NCBI GenBank assembly: GCA_019243635.1
Contig: JAFAUB010000022.1
Location: 1 to 64,000 of the forward strand
Length of the DNA: 64,000 bases
From: Pseudonocardiales bacterium
GTDB taxonomy: Bacteria > Actinomycetota > Actinomycetes > Mycobacteriales > Pseudonocardiaceae
Reading direction: 5' to 3'
This document shows positions 32,903-41,363 of this stretch, piece by piece. The position numbers and the translations under genes were made by a program. Every line of letters begins with the position of its first letter. The stretch's first letter is position 1. The notes under the pieces are model-generated. The model ran no database searches. It had not been told where the DNA came from and was given only the letters and a program-made list of their open reading frames with translations.

Positions 32903-34636
32903 TCAGCGACGGAACAGGCCGGCGGCGCGAGTCAGGACCACCCGGAGCTCGGAGACCCGCAGGGCGCGCAGCATGGCGAGCAGAACGGCGCCGCCCAGGA
33001 CAGTGGCGGCGGCGAGCTCGACGGCCGCGCGCAACGGCGGGAGGGCGTGGGGCATGGCGAGGGGACCCAGGCCCAGGGTGGTCCACCCGGCGGCGGCGGC
33101 GACGGCGGCGGCCACTGTGATGCGCGCCACCGCGCCCGCCACCGACCGGGTCCGGGGCCGGCCGAGCCGGTGCCACAGCCACACCTGGCCGGTGACGGCG
33201 CCGATGACGAAGGAGGCCGAGTTCGCCGCCGCGAGCCCGATGACGACCTGCTGGGGACCCAGCAGGACCGGCGCGGCGAGCGACAGGCCGATCTTTCCGG
33301 CGACCATCAACGCCATGATCACCGTCGGGGTGCGGGCATCGCCCAGCGCGTAGAAGACCCGGAGCTGGAGCAGCACCACGGCGTAGGGCAGCAGCCCGAA
33401 CGCCGACGCGGCCAGGGTATGACCGAGACGGCCGGCCTGGGCGAGGTCGGAATGGCCGTAGGAGAACAGCACGATGGCGATCTGGTCACCGGCCACGGTG
33501 AGCAGGGCGGAGATCGGCAGCAGCAGCAGCGCCGACATCCGGGTACCCAGGGACAGGTCGGCGACCACCTCGTCGATCTTCCCGTCGGCGGTGGCCGCGC
33601 TGATCCGGGGCATCAGCGCGGTCAGCACGGAGTTGCCCAGGACGCCGTAGGGCACGATCAGCAACGTCCAGGCATACGCGTAGGTCGACACGCCGCCGGC
33701 CGCGGTGGCACCGGCGATCCGGTAGGTGATGACCAGCCCGATCTGGCCGGCCAGCACGTAGAGGGCCACCCAGCCGGCCAGCCCACCGAACGACGACAGC
33801 CGCTGGTCCCACCCCCACCGCCAGCGCCACCGAAACCCCGACCGGCGCAGCGCCGGCAGCAGCACCGCCGCCTGCACGACGATCCCCAGCGTGGTGCCCA
33901 CCCCGAGCACCCACAGTTTGGCCTCCCCCATCAGACCGGGGTGCAGGCTGATCCGGCCGGGGGTGATCGTGTACGCTCCGATCACCGCGATGGCCACCAG
34001 GTTGTTGGTCACCGGCGCCCACGCCGGCGGGCCGAACACGCCGCGGCTGTTGAGTACCGCTCCCATCAGTGCGGCCAGCCCGTAGAACAGGATCTCCGGC
34101 AGCAGCAGGTAGGCGAATGCCGTGGCCAGCGCGGGGCTGGCGTGCGGAGAGCTGGTCACCGACAGCCGGGTCAGCAGCGGTGCTGCGGCCACCGCACCCA
34201 TCGTGCCCACCACCAGGGCAACCGTGCCCATCGTGAGCAGCCGCTCGGTATAGGCGCGCCCGCCGTCGGGATCGGTGCGCTGGGCGCGGACCAGCACCGG
34301 GATCGCCACGCTGGACAGCACCCCGCCCAGCAACAGCTCATAGACCATGTTCGGCAACTCGTTGGCGATGTTGTACGAGTCGTTGAGCACCCCGAACCCC
34401 AGCGCCGCGGCCAGCAGCAGTCTGGCCACCAGCCCCGTCACCCGACTGATCACCGTGGCGAGGGCCATCGACCCCGACGCGTGTGCCAATGACTGACCCG
34501 GCAGTGCCGCTGCGGCGGCTGACGGCGGGTTCGCCGGGGACGCGGCCGCCAGGGACGCCGACGGCAGCCCCGGCGCTCGCGGCAGGCGGTCCATCGGCGG
34601 CACGCCGACCAGCACACCATCCCCCCGTCCGATCAC
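32903..34636 (-). CDS. murJ: MurJ/MviN-type lipid II flippase family protein
   Basis: This 577-residue MviN-family membrane protein has about 14 hydrophobic segments. Typical MurJ sequences include VISRVTGLVARLLLAAALGF followed by NDSYNIANELPNMVYELLLGG, VLLQLRVFYALGDARTPTVI and the PGLMGEAKLWVLG region. The family flips lipid-linked peptidoglycan precursors across the membrane. Residues 1-55 form a Pro/Ala-rich non-conserved extension; starts at 34615 (GTG after a G-run) or 34594 (ATG) are equally plausible. The gene is away from the usual chromosomal murJ neighbourhood (near parB/trx genes), so it may be a second copy or a paralogue used for another polyprenyl-linked substrate. Confidence 0.9.
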   Translation of the reverse strand: MIGRGDGVLVGVPPMDRLPRAPGLPSASLAAASPANPPSAAAAALPGQSLAHASGSMALATVISRVTGLVARLLLAAALGFGVLNDSYNIANELPNMVYELLLGGVLSSVAIPVLVRAQRTDPDGGRAYTERLLTMGTVALVVGTMGAVAAAPLLTRLSVTSSPHASPALATAFAYLLLPEILFYGLAALMGAVLNSRGVFGPPAWAPVTNNLVAIAVIGAYTITPGRISLHPGLMGEAKLWVLGVGTTLGIVVQAAVLLPALRRSGFRWRWRWGWDQRLSSFGGLAGWVALYVLAGQIGLVITYRIAGATAAGGVSTYAYAWTLLIVPYGVLGNSVLTALMPRISAATADGKIDEVVADLSLGTRMSALLLLPISALLTVAGDQIAIVLFSYGHSDLAQAGRLGHTLAASAFGLLPYAVVLLQLRVFYALGDARTPTVIMALMVAGKIGLSLAAPVLLGPQQVVIGLAAANSASFVIGAVTGQVWLWHRLGRPRTRSVAGAVARITVAAAVAAAAGWTTLGLGPLAMPHALPPLRAAVELAAATVLGGAVLLAMLRALRVSELRVVLTRAAGLFRR

Positions 34637-34672
34637 CCACGCCGGGGCGGTTCTCAGGTGTCCTCGTGGAAG

Positions 34673-34851
34673 TCAGGTGGCGGGATGGTGTGGTTGTGTC
34701 GGTGTAGCGCGGTGCGCCGCCCAGGGTTCCCAGTCGAGCAGCTGGCAGCCTGAGCTGGTGATGGTGGCCCGGTGCAGCTCGCCGTGCGCGGTGCTCCACG
34801 ACAGCGCGCCGGAATCGGCGGTGACGCCGAACGACGTCGCCGTCGGCGAAC
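34673..34851 (-). pseudogene. Remnant of an aminoglycoside phosphotransferase-like gene
   Basis: Only a C-terminal fragment is recognisable: SWSTAHGELHRATITSSG then CQLLDWEPWAAHR. This resembles the HGDxxxxN...LxDWE catalytic segment of the phosphotransferase (APH/choline kinase) superfamily, but the catalytic-loop Asp is Glu and the Asn is lost. No matching N-terminal lobe is visible upstream in any frame. It abuts another decayed gene, so I treat it as debris rather than a functional enzyme. Confidence 0.45.
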
Positions 34852-35073
34852 TCACCCACCGTACGGCCGTACCGCTCCTTCGCCTGGGCCGGCTGATCGC
34901 TGCGAACTGCTGGTCGTGGTCGTGACCCACCGCTTGCGCCTGACGAAGCTCTCCGTGTACGGGTCGTCGACCAGTGCGTCGTCTCGATTGCTCTCCATCG
35001 CTCACCCGGCGGCGATAATCAGCGCCGTGATTCCCACCCCGGACCCGATGCCCCAGTCGTCGTGCTCGTCCAC
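34852..35073 (-). pseudogene. Decayed N-terminus of a TIGR00027/LCM-type SAM methyltransferase
   Basis: Reading from the GTG at 35073, which has GGGAG six bases upstream, gives DEHDDWGIGSGVGITALIIAAG, a stop at 35002-35004, then AMESNRDDALVDDPYTESFV in the same frame. This matches the start of PF04072 leucine-carboxyl-methyltransferase-like proteins (W-x-SxVGxTA, AARAxES, L-x-DDPYAExFV). The TGA stands where the family has Arg, so a single CGA-to-TGA change explains it. Homology is lost after FVRR. Confidence 0.6.
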
Positions 35074-35120
35074 GTCGTTCTCCCAGATATCCGCTGGGGT
35101 TGCGCGGGCGCCGCTCGGAG

Positions 35121-35414
35121 CTACGCGGCGCGGCTGGCTCCTCTGTCCGGAGTCGCGGCGGCGCGCGGCCGGTCGTCATGGTGGGACTCGGCTGCGCCCT
35201 CGGTGATGTCGAGGATCGCGTTGATCAGTCGTTGCGTGCGGGTCTGGGAGCGCAACCACGACGGCAGATCCAGCAGCGCCATGATCTCGTCGGCGAGCAC
35301 TTCGCCGATCACGTCCGGCCACAGCCGTCTGGCCTTCGCGGCGGCCACCGCGGCCATCCGGTGCGTGGCGTACTGGTCGGCTTCCTGCGCGAGCGCGATG
35401 TTCGGGTCAGGCAT
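35121..35414 (-). CDS. Small protein of unknown function, coupled to upstream small gene
   Basis: This 97-residue protein belongs to no family I recognise. It is predicted helical (PNIALAQEADQYATHRMAAV, then RLWPDVIGEVLADEIMALLD and RTQRLINAILDI) and ends in a charged tail. The ATG at 35414 overlaps the upstream gene's stop by eight bases, which suggests obligate co-translation. The LLDLPSWLRSQTRTQRLINAI portion could pack against a partner. Toxin-antitoxin or mobile-element accessory genes are possible from size and overlap only. Confidence 0.6.
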   Translation of the reverse strand: MPDPNIALAQEADQYATHRMAAVAAAKARRLWPDVIGEVLADEIMALLDLPSWLRSQTRTQRLINAILDITEGAAESHHDDRPRAAATPDRGASRAA

Positions 35415-35556
35415 TGGTGGCCGGCTTGAGTCGGTGGCTGGTGAACGAGGACTCCTCGATCTCCCGCAAGGCCTCGATCTCGGCACGGACCGCCCGCTCC
35501 CGCTCACTGATCCGCCAGGCCTCGCGGCCCAGCTCCACCAGCTCGGTCAGCAACAT
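35407..35556 (-). CDS. 49-residue helical protein of unknown function
   Basis: This short gene starts at the ATG at 35556 (a GTG two codons earlier is possible). The product is one long amphipathic helix rich in Glu and Arg (REAWRISERERAVRAEIEAL, then REIEESS), likely coiled-coil, followed by a short basic tail. It overlaps the next gene by eight bases, so the two form a unit. Neither product has a motif I can name. No strong ribosome site precedes it. Confidence 0.5.
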   Translation of the reverse strand: MLLTELVELGREAWRISERERAVRAEIEALREIEESSFTSHRLKPATNA

Positions 35557-35750
35557 GGACACTGACCGGACCGGCGCGGGGACGGTTATGGCTGGGTCCA
35601 GTCGTGAACAGTGTACGGGCACAGCGCACCTCCGATGGTCTGATCGGTCGTTACCCTGGACGGGCTCACCGTGCCGAGCAGGCTCGGTGATCCCGTTGTG
35701 TGAAAGAGAGCGGGGCCGAGCCACTGATACGTGTGAGGTTGTGACGGCCG

Positions 35751-37226
35751 TTACCGGACGCCGGCCATGAGCCGCCGGATCATCGGGCTGAGCCCGACGA
35801 CGACCAGCCCGACGATGATGGCCGCCGCGCCGAGGATGCCGAAGTAGGGCGCCTCGCGCTGTGGGCTGTAGTGACCGGCGAGCGATCCTGACATCGCCGT
35901 GCCCAGGGCGACGGACAGGAAGTACAGCGCCACCGTCTGGCTGCGGAACGTCCTCGGGGAGATCTTGGTGGCCAGCGAGAGCCCGACCGGTGAGATCAGC
36001 AGCTCCGCGATCGTGAAGACGAGCAGGATGACGGCGAGGGCGAGCAGCGGAGTGGTCGGTCCGACCCCGCCGGCCCACGGCAGGAACAGCAGGAAAGCCA
36101 GGCCCATGATCACGGTGCCGAGCGCGAACTTGATCGGTGTTGACGGCTGGCGGGGCCCGAGTCTGATCCACAGCAGCGCGAACACGGGCGCCAGCAGGAT
36201 GATGAACACCGGGTTGAACGACGTCACCCATTCCGTGGGCATCTGCCAGCCGGACAGGTTCCGGTCCGTCCGTCCATCGCCGTAGATCTCCACCACCGTG
36301 AACTGTTGCTGATACAGCGACCAGAACACCGCGTTGGCGATGAACAAGGGAATGAACGACAACACCCGGCTGCGTTCCGTCGTCGTCACCGTCGGACTGG
36401 CCAGGATGACCGCGAAGTACACCACCGCGGCCACCCCGCACACGATGACCACGACGTCGGCCAGGTTGGTGGCCGTGATCACTCCGCTCAGGACCAGCAG
36501 GACCACCACGGCCGCGACCGCGACGGTGGCGCCGGCGACCATGGTCCACCGGGAGCGGGGTAGCGGGTTGGGGACGACGCCGGCCTCGGTACCGAGGTTG
36601 CGGCGACCGATCATGTACTGGATCAGCCCGGTGGCCATGCCGATGGCGGCCACCCCGAAGGCGTAGTGGAAACCGAGCGTGGTCCGGGTGAGCCCGGTGA
36701 GCAGCGGCCCGGTCAGCGCGCCGACGTTGATCCCCATATAGAAGAGTGAGAAACCGGCGTCCCGGCGCTCGTCGCCCTCCGCGTACAGGGTCCCGATGAC
36801 GGCGCTGGCGTTGCCCTTGACCCCACCGCTGCCCAGGGCGACACACGTCAGGCCGACACCGACGCCCAGGAAGCCCGGCAGCACCGCCAGCGCGAGGTGC
36901 CCGATCATCACCAGAACCGCGCTGGAGAACAGCGTCCGTTCGGCGCTGAGCACCCGGTCGGCGACCCAGCACCCGGCGATGGTCGAGACGTAGACCAACC
37001 CGCCGTAGGCGCCGATCAGGCTGGTGGCAGTGGTCTTGGGCAGCCCGAGCCCGGCGCTGGCGCCCGCCACCGCGTGGTACAGGTACAGCGTCAGCGAGGC
37101 TTGCATCCCGTAGAAGGAGAAGCGTTCCCACATCTCGAGACCGAACAGGTTGGCCAGCCCCCGAGGATGCCCGAAGAACCCTCGCTCCGTACGCAAGCCA
37201 GTAACAGTGCCACTCACCCGCGTCAC
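35751..37226 (-). CDS. POT/PTR2 family proton-dependent oligopeptide transporter
   Basis: This 491-residue inner-membrane symporter imports di- and tripeptides. It shows the family signatures: GLEMWERFSFYGMQASLTLY at the first helix and GDERRDAGFSLFYMGINVGA for the PTR2 motif. There are about 12-14 helices, with ISPVGLSLATKISP near the tenth. The GTG at 37226 is chosen as the longest start with the family's N-terminus (GFFGHPRGLANLF); a GTG three codons on is possible. A perfect 19-bp inverted repeat ends 14 bases upstream of the start, between this gene and the Rpf-like gene. Confidence 0.93.
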   Translation of the reverse strand: MTRVSGTVTGLRTERGFFGHPRGLANLFGLEMWERFSFYGMQASLTLYLYHAVAGASAGLGLPKTTATSLIGAYGGLVYVSTIAGCWVADRVLSAERTLFSSAVLVMIGHLALAVLPGFLGVGVGLTCVALGSGGVKGNASAVIGTLYAEGDERRDAGFSLFYMGINVGALTGPLLTGLTRTTLGFHYAFGVAAIGMATGLIQYMIGRRNLGTEAGVVPNPLPRSRWTMVAGATVAVAAVVVLLVLSGVITATNLADVVVIVCGVAAVVYFAVILASPTVTTTERSRVLSFIPLFIANAVFWSLYQQQFTVVEIYGDGRTDRNLSGWQMPTEWVTSFNPVFIILLAPVFALLWIRLGPRQPSTPIKFALGTVIMGLAFLLFLPWAGGVGPTTPLLALAVILLVFTIAELLISPVGLSLATKISPRTFRSQTVALYFLSVALGTAMSGSLAGHYSPQREAPYFGILGAAAIIVGLVVVGLSPMIRRLMAGVR

Positions 37227-37239
37227 TCTGCCACAAACC

Positions 37240-37301
37240 GCGTTCAGCGGGCTCAGCGTTCCAAAAAGCGGGTGGATTACCCCGCTGAGCCCGCTGAACG
37301 C
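37240..37301 (-). terminator. Perfect 19-bp inverted repeat upstream of the peptide transporter
   Basis: GCGTTCAGCGGGCTCAGCG at 37240-37258 is exactly complementary to 37283-37301, with a 24-base loop. It lies 21 bases after the Rpf-like stop and 14 bases before the transporter start, both on the minus strand. It can end the Rpf-like transcript. Being so close to the next start, it could also act as an attenuator or protein-binding site. There is no clear T-run. Confidence 0.7.
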
Positions 37302-37322
37302 GCTTGAAACGGGGGTCGGTCG

Positions 37323-37661
37323 TCAGAAAATTCCGGCCCTTCTGGAACAGGTTGGCCAGGCCTTCCAACCCTGCGCGCGGAGCACCTTCTCGGCGATGGC
37401 GATCTGCTGCGACCGGCTGGCGTGGTCGGGGGTGCCCGCGTAGGCCCCTCCGCCGTAGGAACGCCACGTCCGGCCGCTGAACTGCAGCCCGCCATAATAC
37501 CCATTGCCGGTGTTGGTGTGCCAGTTACCGCCGCTCTCGCACTGTGCCAGTATGTCCCACCGGTCCTGGCGCGCCTGAGCTGGTGTCGTGAATACCAGGG
37601 AGACCGTCACGGCGGCTGCGACGATACCGATACGTGCGAGTGACTGGGAAGTCCTCGTCAT
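37323..37661 (-). CDS. Resuscitation-promoting-factor/transglycosylase-like secreted protein
   Basis: This 112-residue exported protein carries an Rpf-type lysozyme-like domain that cleaves peptidoglycan glycan strands. A signal peptide (about residues 1-30, ending TTPAQA) precedes WDILAQCESGGNWHTNTGNG, where the Glu in CESGG is the catalytic acid, then YYGGLQFSGRTWRSYGG. The ATG at 37661 has GGAG seven bases upstream; two other ATGs lie just before it. It has no LysM or other cell-wall anchor, so it is a minimal Rpf. Such enzymes promote growth or spore germination. Confidence 0.9.
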   Translation of the reverse strand: MTRTSQSLARIGIVAAAVTVSLVFTTPAQARQDRWDILAQCESGGNWHTNTGNGYYGGLQFSGRTWRSYGGGAYAGTPDHASRSQQIAIAEKVLRAQGWKAWPTCSRRAGIF

Positions 37662-37673
37662 GTCCATCTCCAT

Positions 37674-38350
37674 GAAACGCGCACACGACTGATGGCCTCG
37701 ACAACTCGTGGGACTCGGGTCCCGCGTCAACAGATCGCCGGCCTGCGCCCCTGTCCCGATTCGGGGTGCGGTTGCGGTATCCGGTCCTGAGGGACAGGGC
37801 TCTGCGCGCCAGGTCCGGATTCCCGCACCAAGGTGGCTCCTTCGTGCAGGACGCTATTGACCGTACGGATCACCATGAGTGGCGCAAGGGGGTCGCCGCC
37901 TTGCCAGCCGGGTAGGGGTACGGTGGCCGCACTGTCACTCAACGCAACAGGTTCTGGTGTTTCCCCAGGTCCGACGGTCACAGCTGGTGTTCTTTGCGAA
38001 CGCGATTTGCCGGGTTTGCGAACCGTCCAGGTAGCAGCCGGACCACCCATTCGTGCGCGGCGCAAAGGCCTCTATTCCGCTTTCGGACCCCCTCGGTTCG
38101 CGTTGGTTGTGGGGGATGCGCACTGAGGTGGGTATGGCGGTCTCCAGCATTACGAGCGGATCCACCCGGCATGCCGGGGCGAGGGCGCCATGACGATCGA
38201 GGGGCCTCTTCCCGCCGGCGGCAGCGTCGCCGGGCGACTGTGCGGTACTCGGACCGACCAGCGGCTCGCATTGCTACCCGTCCCGCGCGCCGTGCGCGCC
38301 TGCTCGAATGACGGTAAACCGGCGGTGTACCGTCAGGGCGTGGCCCAAAG
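37674..38350. other. Gene-poor stretch upstream of the Rpf-like gene
   Basis: No ORF here resembles a known family. A 112-codon minus-strand ORF (37727-38065) has a coherent central part (LPGWQGGDPLAPLMVIRTVN) but no ribosome site or family match, so I leave it uncalled. A perfect inverted repeat TGACGGTA/TACCGTCA with an 11-base loop lies at 38309-38335, just upstream of the VapC-like remnant, and could be a former operator. Confidence 0.4.
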
Positions 38351-38515
38351 ATGATCAAAGTGGACGAGCGGGCACACCCGCAGCCGGCCGAGCATGGCCG
38401 ATCTCGACGCCCGGTTCACCAGCCGCCGCGCGCAGCGAAGCACCGCGTGACCGCATCTGCGGTTCGCGGCTATCTACTGGACACCACGGTGTTGACGGCG
38501 CTCACCACGAGTTGA
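38351..38515 (+). pseudogene. Remnant of a VapC-type PIN-domain toxin gene
   Basis: The last 16 codons of this 54-codon ORF read RGYLLDTTVLTALTTS and then stop. This is the hallmark first strand of PIN ribonucleases (YLLDTxVLxxL with the first catalytic Asp), but the rest of the about 130-residue toxin is missing. The preceding codons do not resemble a toxin start. I infer a truncated toxin-antitoxin relic; the match is short. Confidence 0.35.
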
Positions 38516-38562
38516 CAGGTCCGTCCTGACCACCACCGCGCCCCTTTCCTCCCGGCGGGAGG

Positions 38563-39747
38563 CTACGGTTTCAGGAGGATCTTGACGGCTCCGTCGGTCT
38601 TCTTCTGGAACATCTCGTACGCTTCCGGCGCCTTGCTCAACGGTAGCGTGTGGGTGGCGAAACCCTCCGCGCCGAGCGGGTCGGCATCGGTGAGCAACGG
38701 CAGGATGTCGTCGACCCACCGCTTGACGTTGGCCTGTCCCATCCGCAGCTGAATCTGCTTGTCGAAGATCGTCAACATCGGAAGCGGGTCGGTCATACCG
38801 CCGTAGACGCCGATCACCGAGATCGTGCCGCCCCGGCGCACGATGTCGATCGCCAGGTAGAGAGCGTTGAGCCGGTCGACACCGGCCCGCTGCATCAGCG
38901 TCGCCGCTAGGGGATCCGGTAGCGCGCCGGCCACCTGCTGGGCGATCTTCGCGCCGGGAGAGCCGTGCGCCTCCATCCCGACGGCGTCGATGACCGCGTC
39001 CGGTCCACGGCCGCTGGTCATCCCGCGGATCACCTCGGCGAGGTCGTTCTCGTGCTCGCGCAGGTCTAGTGCCTCGACGCCGTGCAGCCGGGCGCGGGCG
39101 AGACGCTCGGGCACCAGGTCGACGCCGATCACCTGCCCGGCACCTCGATGGCGTGCGATCCGCGCGGACATGTCACCGATCGCCCCCAGGCCGAGCACCA
39201 CGACGCTTCCCTCAGGGGGGATCCCGGCGTACTCGACCGCCTGCCATGCCGTGGGCAGCACGTCGGAGAGATAGACGAACCGCTCGTCAGGCGGACCGTC
39301 GGGCACTGTGATCGGCAGCGTGTTGCCGAACGGGACACGTAGGTACTCCGCCTGCCCGCCTGGCACCTGCCCGTAGAGCTTGGTGTAGCCGAACAGCGCA
39401 GCCCCCATGCCCTGGTCGCGGACCTGGGTCGTCTCACACTGCGACTGCAGCCCTTGCTCGCACATGAAGCACGTACCGCAGGAGATGTTGAAGGGGATCA
39501 CCACGCGCTGACCGGGACGGACTGCGGTGACCCCGCGGCCGACCTCCTCGACGATCCCCATCGGCTCGTGGCCCAGAATGTCACCCTCCTCCAGGAACGG
39601 GCCGAGCACCTCGTAAAGGTGCAGGTCGGACCCGCAGATCCCGGTCGTCGTGATGCGTACGATCGCATCAGTCGGATACTCGATCTTCGGATCAGGCACC
39701 GTGTCGACGCGGACGTCGCGCTTGCCGTGCCATGTCACTGCCTTCAT
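38563..39747 (-). CDS. Zinc-dependent alcohol/threonine-type dehydrogenase
   Basis: This 394-residue medium-chain dehydrogenase oxidises an alcohol with NAD(P). It has a catalytic-zinc Cys in GICGSDLHLYE, GHEPMG with the second ligand, and the four-Cys structural-zinc loop CGTCFMCEQGLQSQC. The Rossmann motif is VVLGLGAIGDMSARIA. The central region (AHGSPGAKIAQQVAGAL) is typical of the glutathione-independent formaldehyde dehydrogenase-like branch. The ATG at 39747 has AGGAGG six bases upstream. No pathway is evident from neighbours; aldehyde detoxification is a reasonable guess. Confidence 0.92.
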   Translation of the reverse strand: MKAVTWHGKRDVRVDTVPDPKIEYPTDAIVRITTTGICGSDLHLYEVLGPFLEEGDILGHEPMGIVEEVGRGVTAVRPGQRVVIPFNISCGTCFMCEQGLQSQCETTQVRDQGMGAALFGYTKLYGQVPGGQAEYLRVPFGNTLPITVPDGPPDERFVYLSDVLPTAWQAVEYAGIPPEGSVVVLGLGAIGDMSARIARHRGAGQVIGVDLVPERLARARLHGVEALDLREHENDLAEVIRGMTSGRGPDAVIDAVGMEAHGSPGAKIAQQVAGALPDPLAATLMQRAGVDRLNALYLAIDIVRRGGTISVIGVYGGMTDPLPMLTIFDKQIQLRMGQANVKRWVDDILPLLTDADPLGAEGFATHTLPLSKAPEAYEMFQKKTDGAVKILLKP

Positions 39748-39811
39748 CGTGGCCTCCTGGCGCACCTGGTCGGTGGTGTTGGCGTTCCCTGTGTCGCGGC
39801 TCCTCAGGCGT

Positions 39812-39849
39812 TGAGGGCATACCCCCTGCGGAGCACTGGTATGCCCTCA
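39812..39849 (-). terminator. 12-bp stem-loop at the 3' end of the DUF6328 gene
   Basis: TGAGGGCATACC at 39812-39823 pairs perfectly with 39838-39849 across a 14-base loop. The upper arm overlaps the stop codon of the minus-strand DUF6328 gene. It separates that gene from the dehydrogenase downstream and looks like an intrinsic terminator without a strong U-run. Confidence 0.7.
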
Positions 39850-40335
39850 GTGGGTGGGGGTGAGGCCGCGGTGCTCAGCGGCGATGGCGCGCCGGTGCAG
39901 CGGAAGCGCGAACCACAGCACACCGAACACGACAAAGGTCAGCGCGGTGCTCAGTATCGCGGCCCACCCGCCGAGCACCACGTCGGCCAGCAAGAAGACG
40001 GTCGCGCTCATCGCGAGGGCCAGACTGCCCAACCCGGCGATCGCCAACCTCGTGCCTACCCGCAGGATCGCCGGGCGCTGTCCCTGCCGGAACAGCAGCC
40101 GATGCCACGCCGCTGGGGCGGTTATCAACGCCACCGAGATCACCGCGAACAACACCGCCACCAGGTGCGCGGAGTGCTGCACGCCGGTGGCCCGTCGATA
40201 GGCATCGGTGAAGACGATCGAGAGCAGGAAACCGAACAGGATCTGCACGCCGGACAGCGCCACCCGCAGCTCCTGCAGCAGGTCGTTGATGTTCCGCGCC
40301 AACCGCTGAGGGTCGTCCTCGAGAGAACCGGACAT
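39847..40335 (-). CDS. DUF6328-like four-helix membrane protein
   Basis: This 162-residue protein starts with a charged, amphipathic N-terminus (DDPQRLARNINDLLQELRVAL) followed by four hydrophobic segments. It resembles actinobacterial DUF6328 proteins, whose function is unknown. It is transcribed away from the holin-like/DUF3618 pair, with the promoters of both likely in 40336-40529. These may be co-regulated membrane-stress genes, an inference from position only. Confidence 0.75.
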   Translation of the reverse strand: MSGSLEDDPQRLARNINDLLQELRVALSGVQILFGFLLSIVFTDAYRRATGVQHSAHLVAVLFAVISVALITAPAAWHRLLFRQGQRPAILRVGTRLAIAGLGSLALAMSATVFLLADVVLGGWAAILSTALTFVVFGVLWFALPLHRRAIAAEHRGLTPTH

Positions 40336-40529
40336 ACGCCACCTCCGAGATCTGTGTGAGGATCACCGAACGACCATTTTGTGTGACATCGAGGCGGGTG
40401 ACCACCGCTGGCGAATCGTCGAGCCGTCCTGGGGGCGGGTCCGGAGGAGGCACCGACCAGTACGGATTGAACAGCCTGAACACCGGGTACGTGTCGAACT
40501 GACGAGTATCGGACGCAAGGAGGTAGGGA

Positions 40530-40946
40530 ATGACGATCCGCGAACAGGGGCAGGCCAGCGGCGCTGACGCCTCCGTCGGGCAGCTGGTGGAGCGGTTGTC
40601 CGCCCAGGTGTCCGCGCTGGTGCGGGACGAGATGGCGCTGGCTACCGCCGAGATGAAACGCAAGGGCGCCCAAGCCGGTATCGGGCTCGGGATCGGTGGC
40701 GTCGGGGCGGTGGTGGCGGTGCTGGGGCTCGGCGCGCTGGTCGCGGCGGCGGTGCTGGGGCTGGCGACCGTGTTGGCCGGTTGGCTGGCTGCGCTGGTCA
40801 TCGGTGCGGCCCTGCTGGTGATCGCCGGGGTGATGTCGGCAGCCGGGATCACACAGCTGCGTAACTCGGCACCTCCAGTGCCTGAGCAGGCGGTGCAGAG
40901 CACCAAGCGTGACATCGAGACAGTGAAGGAGAGCGTGCGCCGATGA
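40530..40946 (+). CDS. Phage holin family (Holin-X/PF07332-like) membrane protein
   Basis: This 138-residue protein has an amphipathic N-terminal helix (GQLVERLSAQVSALVRDEMA, then ATAEMKRKG), two Gly/Ala/Val-rich membrane helices in a hairpin, and a hydrophilic C-terminus. This is the usual layout of the actinobacterial Holin-X family, which is chromosomal and not known to lyse cells. AAGGAGG lies six bases before the ATG. It overlaps the DUF3618 gene by ATGA, and the two families often occur together. Confidence 0.88.
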   Translation: MTIREQGQASGADASVGQLVERLSAQVSALVRDEMALATAEMKRKGAQAGIGLGIGGVGAVVAVLGLGALVAAAVLGLATVLAGWLAALVIGAALLVIAGVMSAAGITQLRNSAPPVPEQAVQSTKRDIETVKESVRR

Positions 40947-41347
40947 GCAGCAGCGAGCAGCGACGACTCCAGGAGGAGATCGAGGAGCTGCGTCACGACC
41001 TCGGCGAGACCGTGGAGGCCTTGGCTCATAAGGCCGATGTGCCAGCCCGGGTCAGGGAGCGTGGCCAGGAGGTGAAAGAGGGGGCTATCGAACGCGGCAT
41101 CGAGCTGCGCCGGCAGACGATCTCACGTGGCAGTGAGCTGAGCGATCGGGCGGTCGAATGGGGTGCCAAGGCGAGGGCTCAGGTCGTCGGGCGCGGTGGT
41201 GAGCTGCGTAACCAGGCCTTTGACGCCGCTGAACGGGTTCGTGAGTGGGTCAGTCAGACGCCGACGCAGCGGTGGGCCAAGTTGGCGGGCGCCGGACTCT
41301 CACTGCTCGCCGTGACCGTCATCGTGCGAAGGATGCGCACTGCGTGA
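40943..41347 (+). CDS. DUF3618 domain protein
   Basis: This 134-residue protein has an N-terminal DUF3618 signature (IEELRHDLGETVEALAHKAD), then a long charged helical region with repeated RGxEL-like heptads, and a single C-terminal membrane segment (WAKLAGAGLSLLAVTVIV). It overlaps the holin-like gene by four bases and is followed by a strong terminator. Members are thought to be membrane-anchored helical proteins; no function is established. Confidence 0.88.
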   Translation: MSSSEQRRLQEEIEELRHDLGETVEALAHKADVPARVRERGQEVKEGAIERGIELRRQTISRGSELSDRAVEWGAKARAQVVGRGGELRNQAFDAAERVREWVSQTPTQRWAKLAGAGLSLLAVTVIVRRMRTA

Positions 41348-41363
41348 ACCCTGCTGCGGCACA

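Noticed and set aside
35407-37467. 686-codon minus-strand open frame overlapping the peptide transporter and the small gene pair
   Set aside because: Only its last 49 codons look like a gene, the small helical protein. The rest is an out-of-frame reading of the POT transporter.
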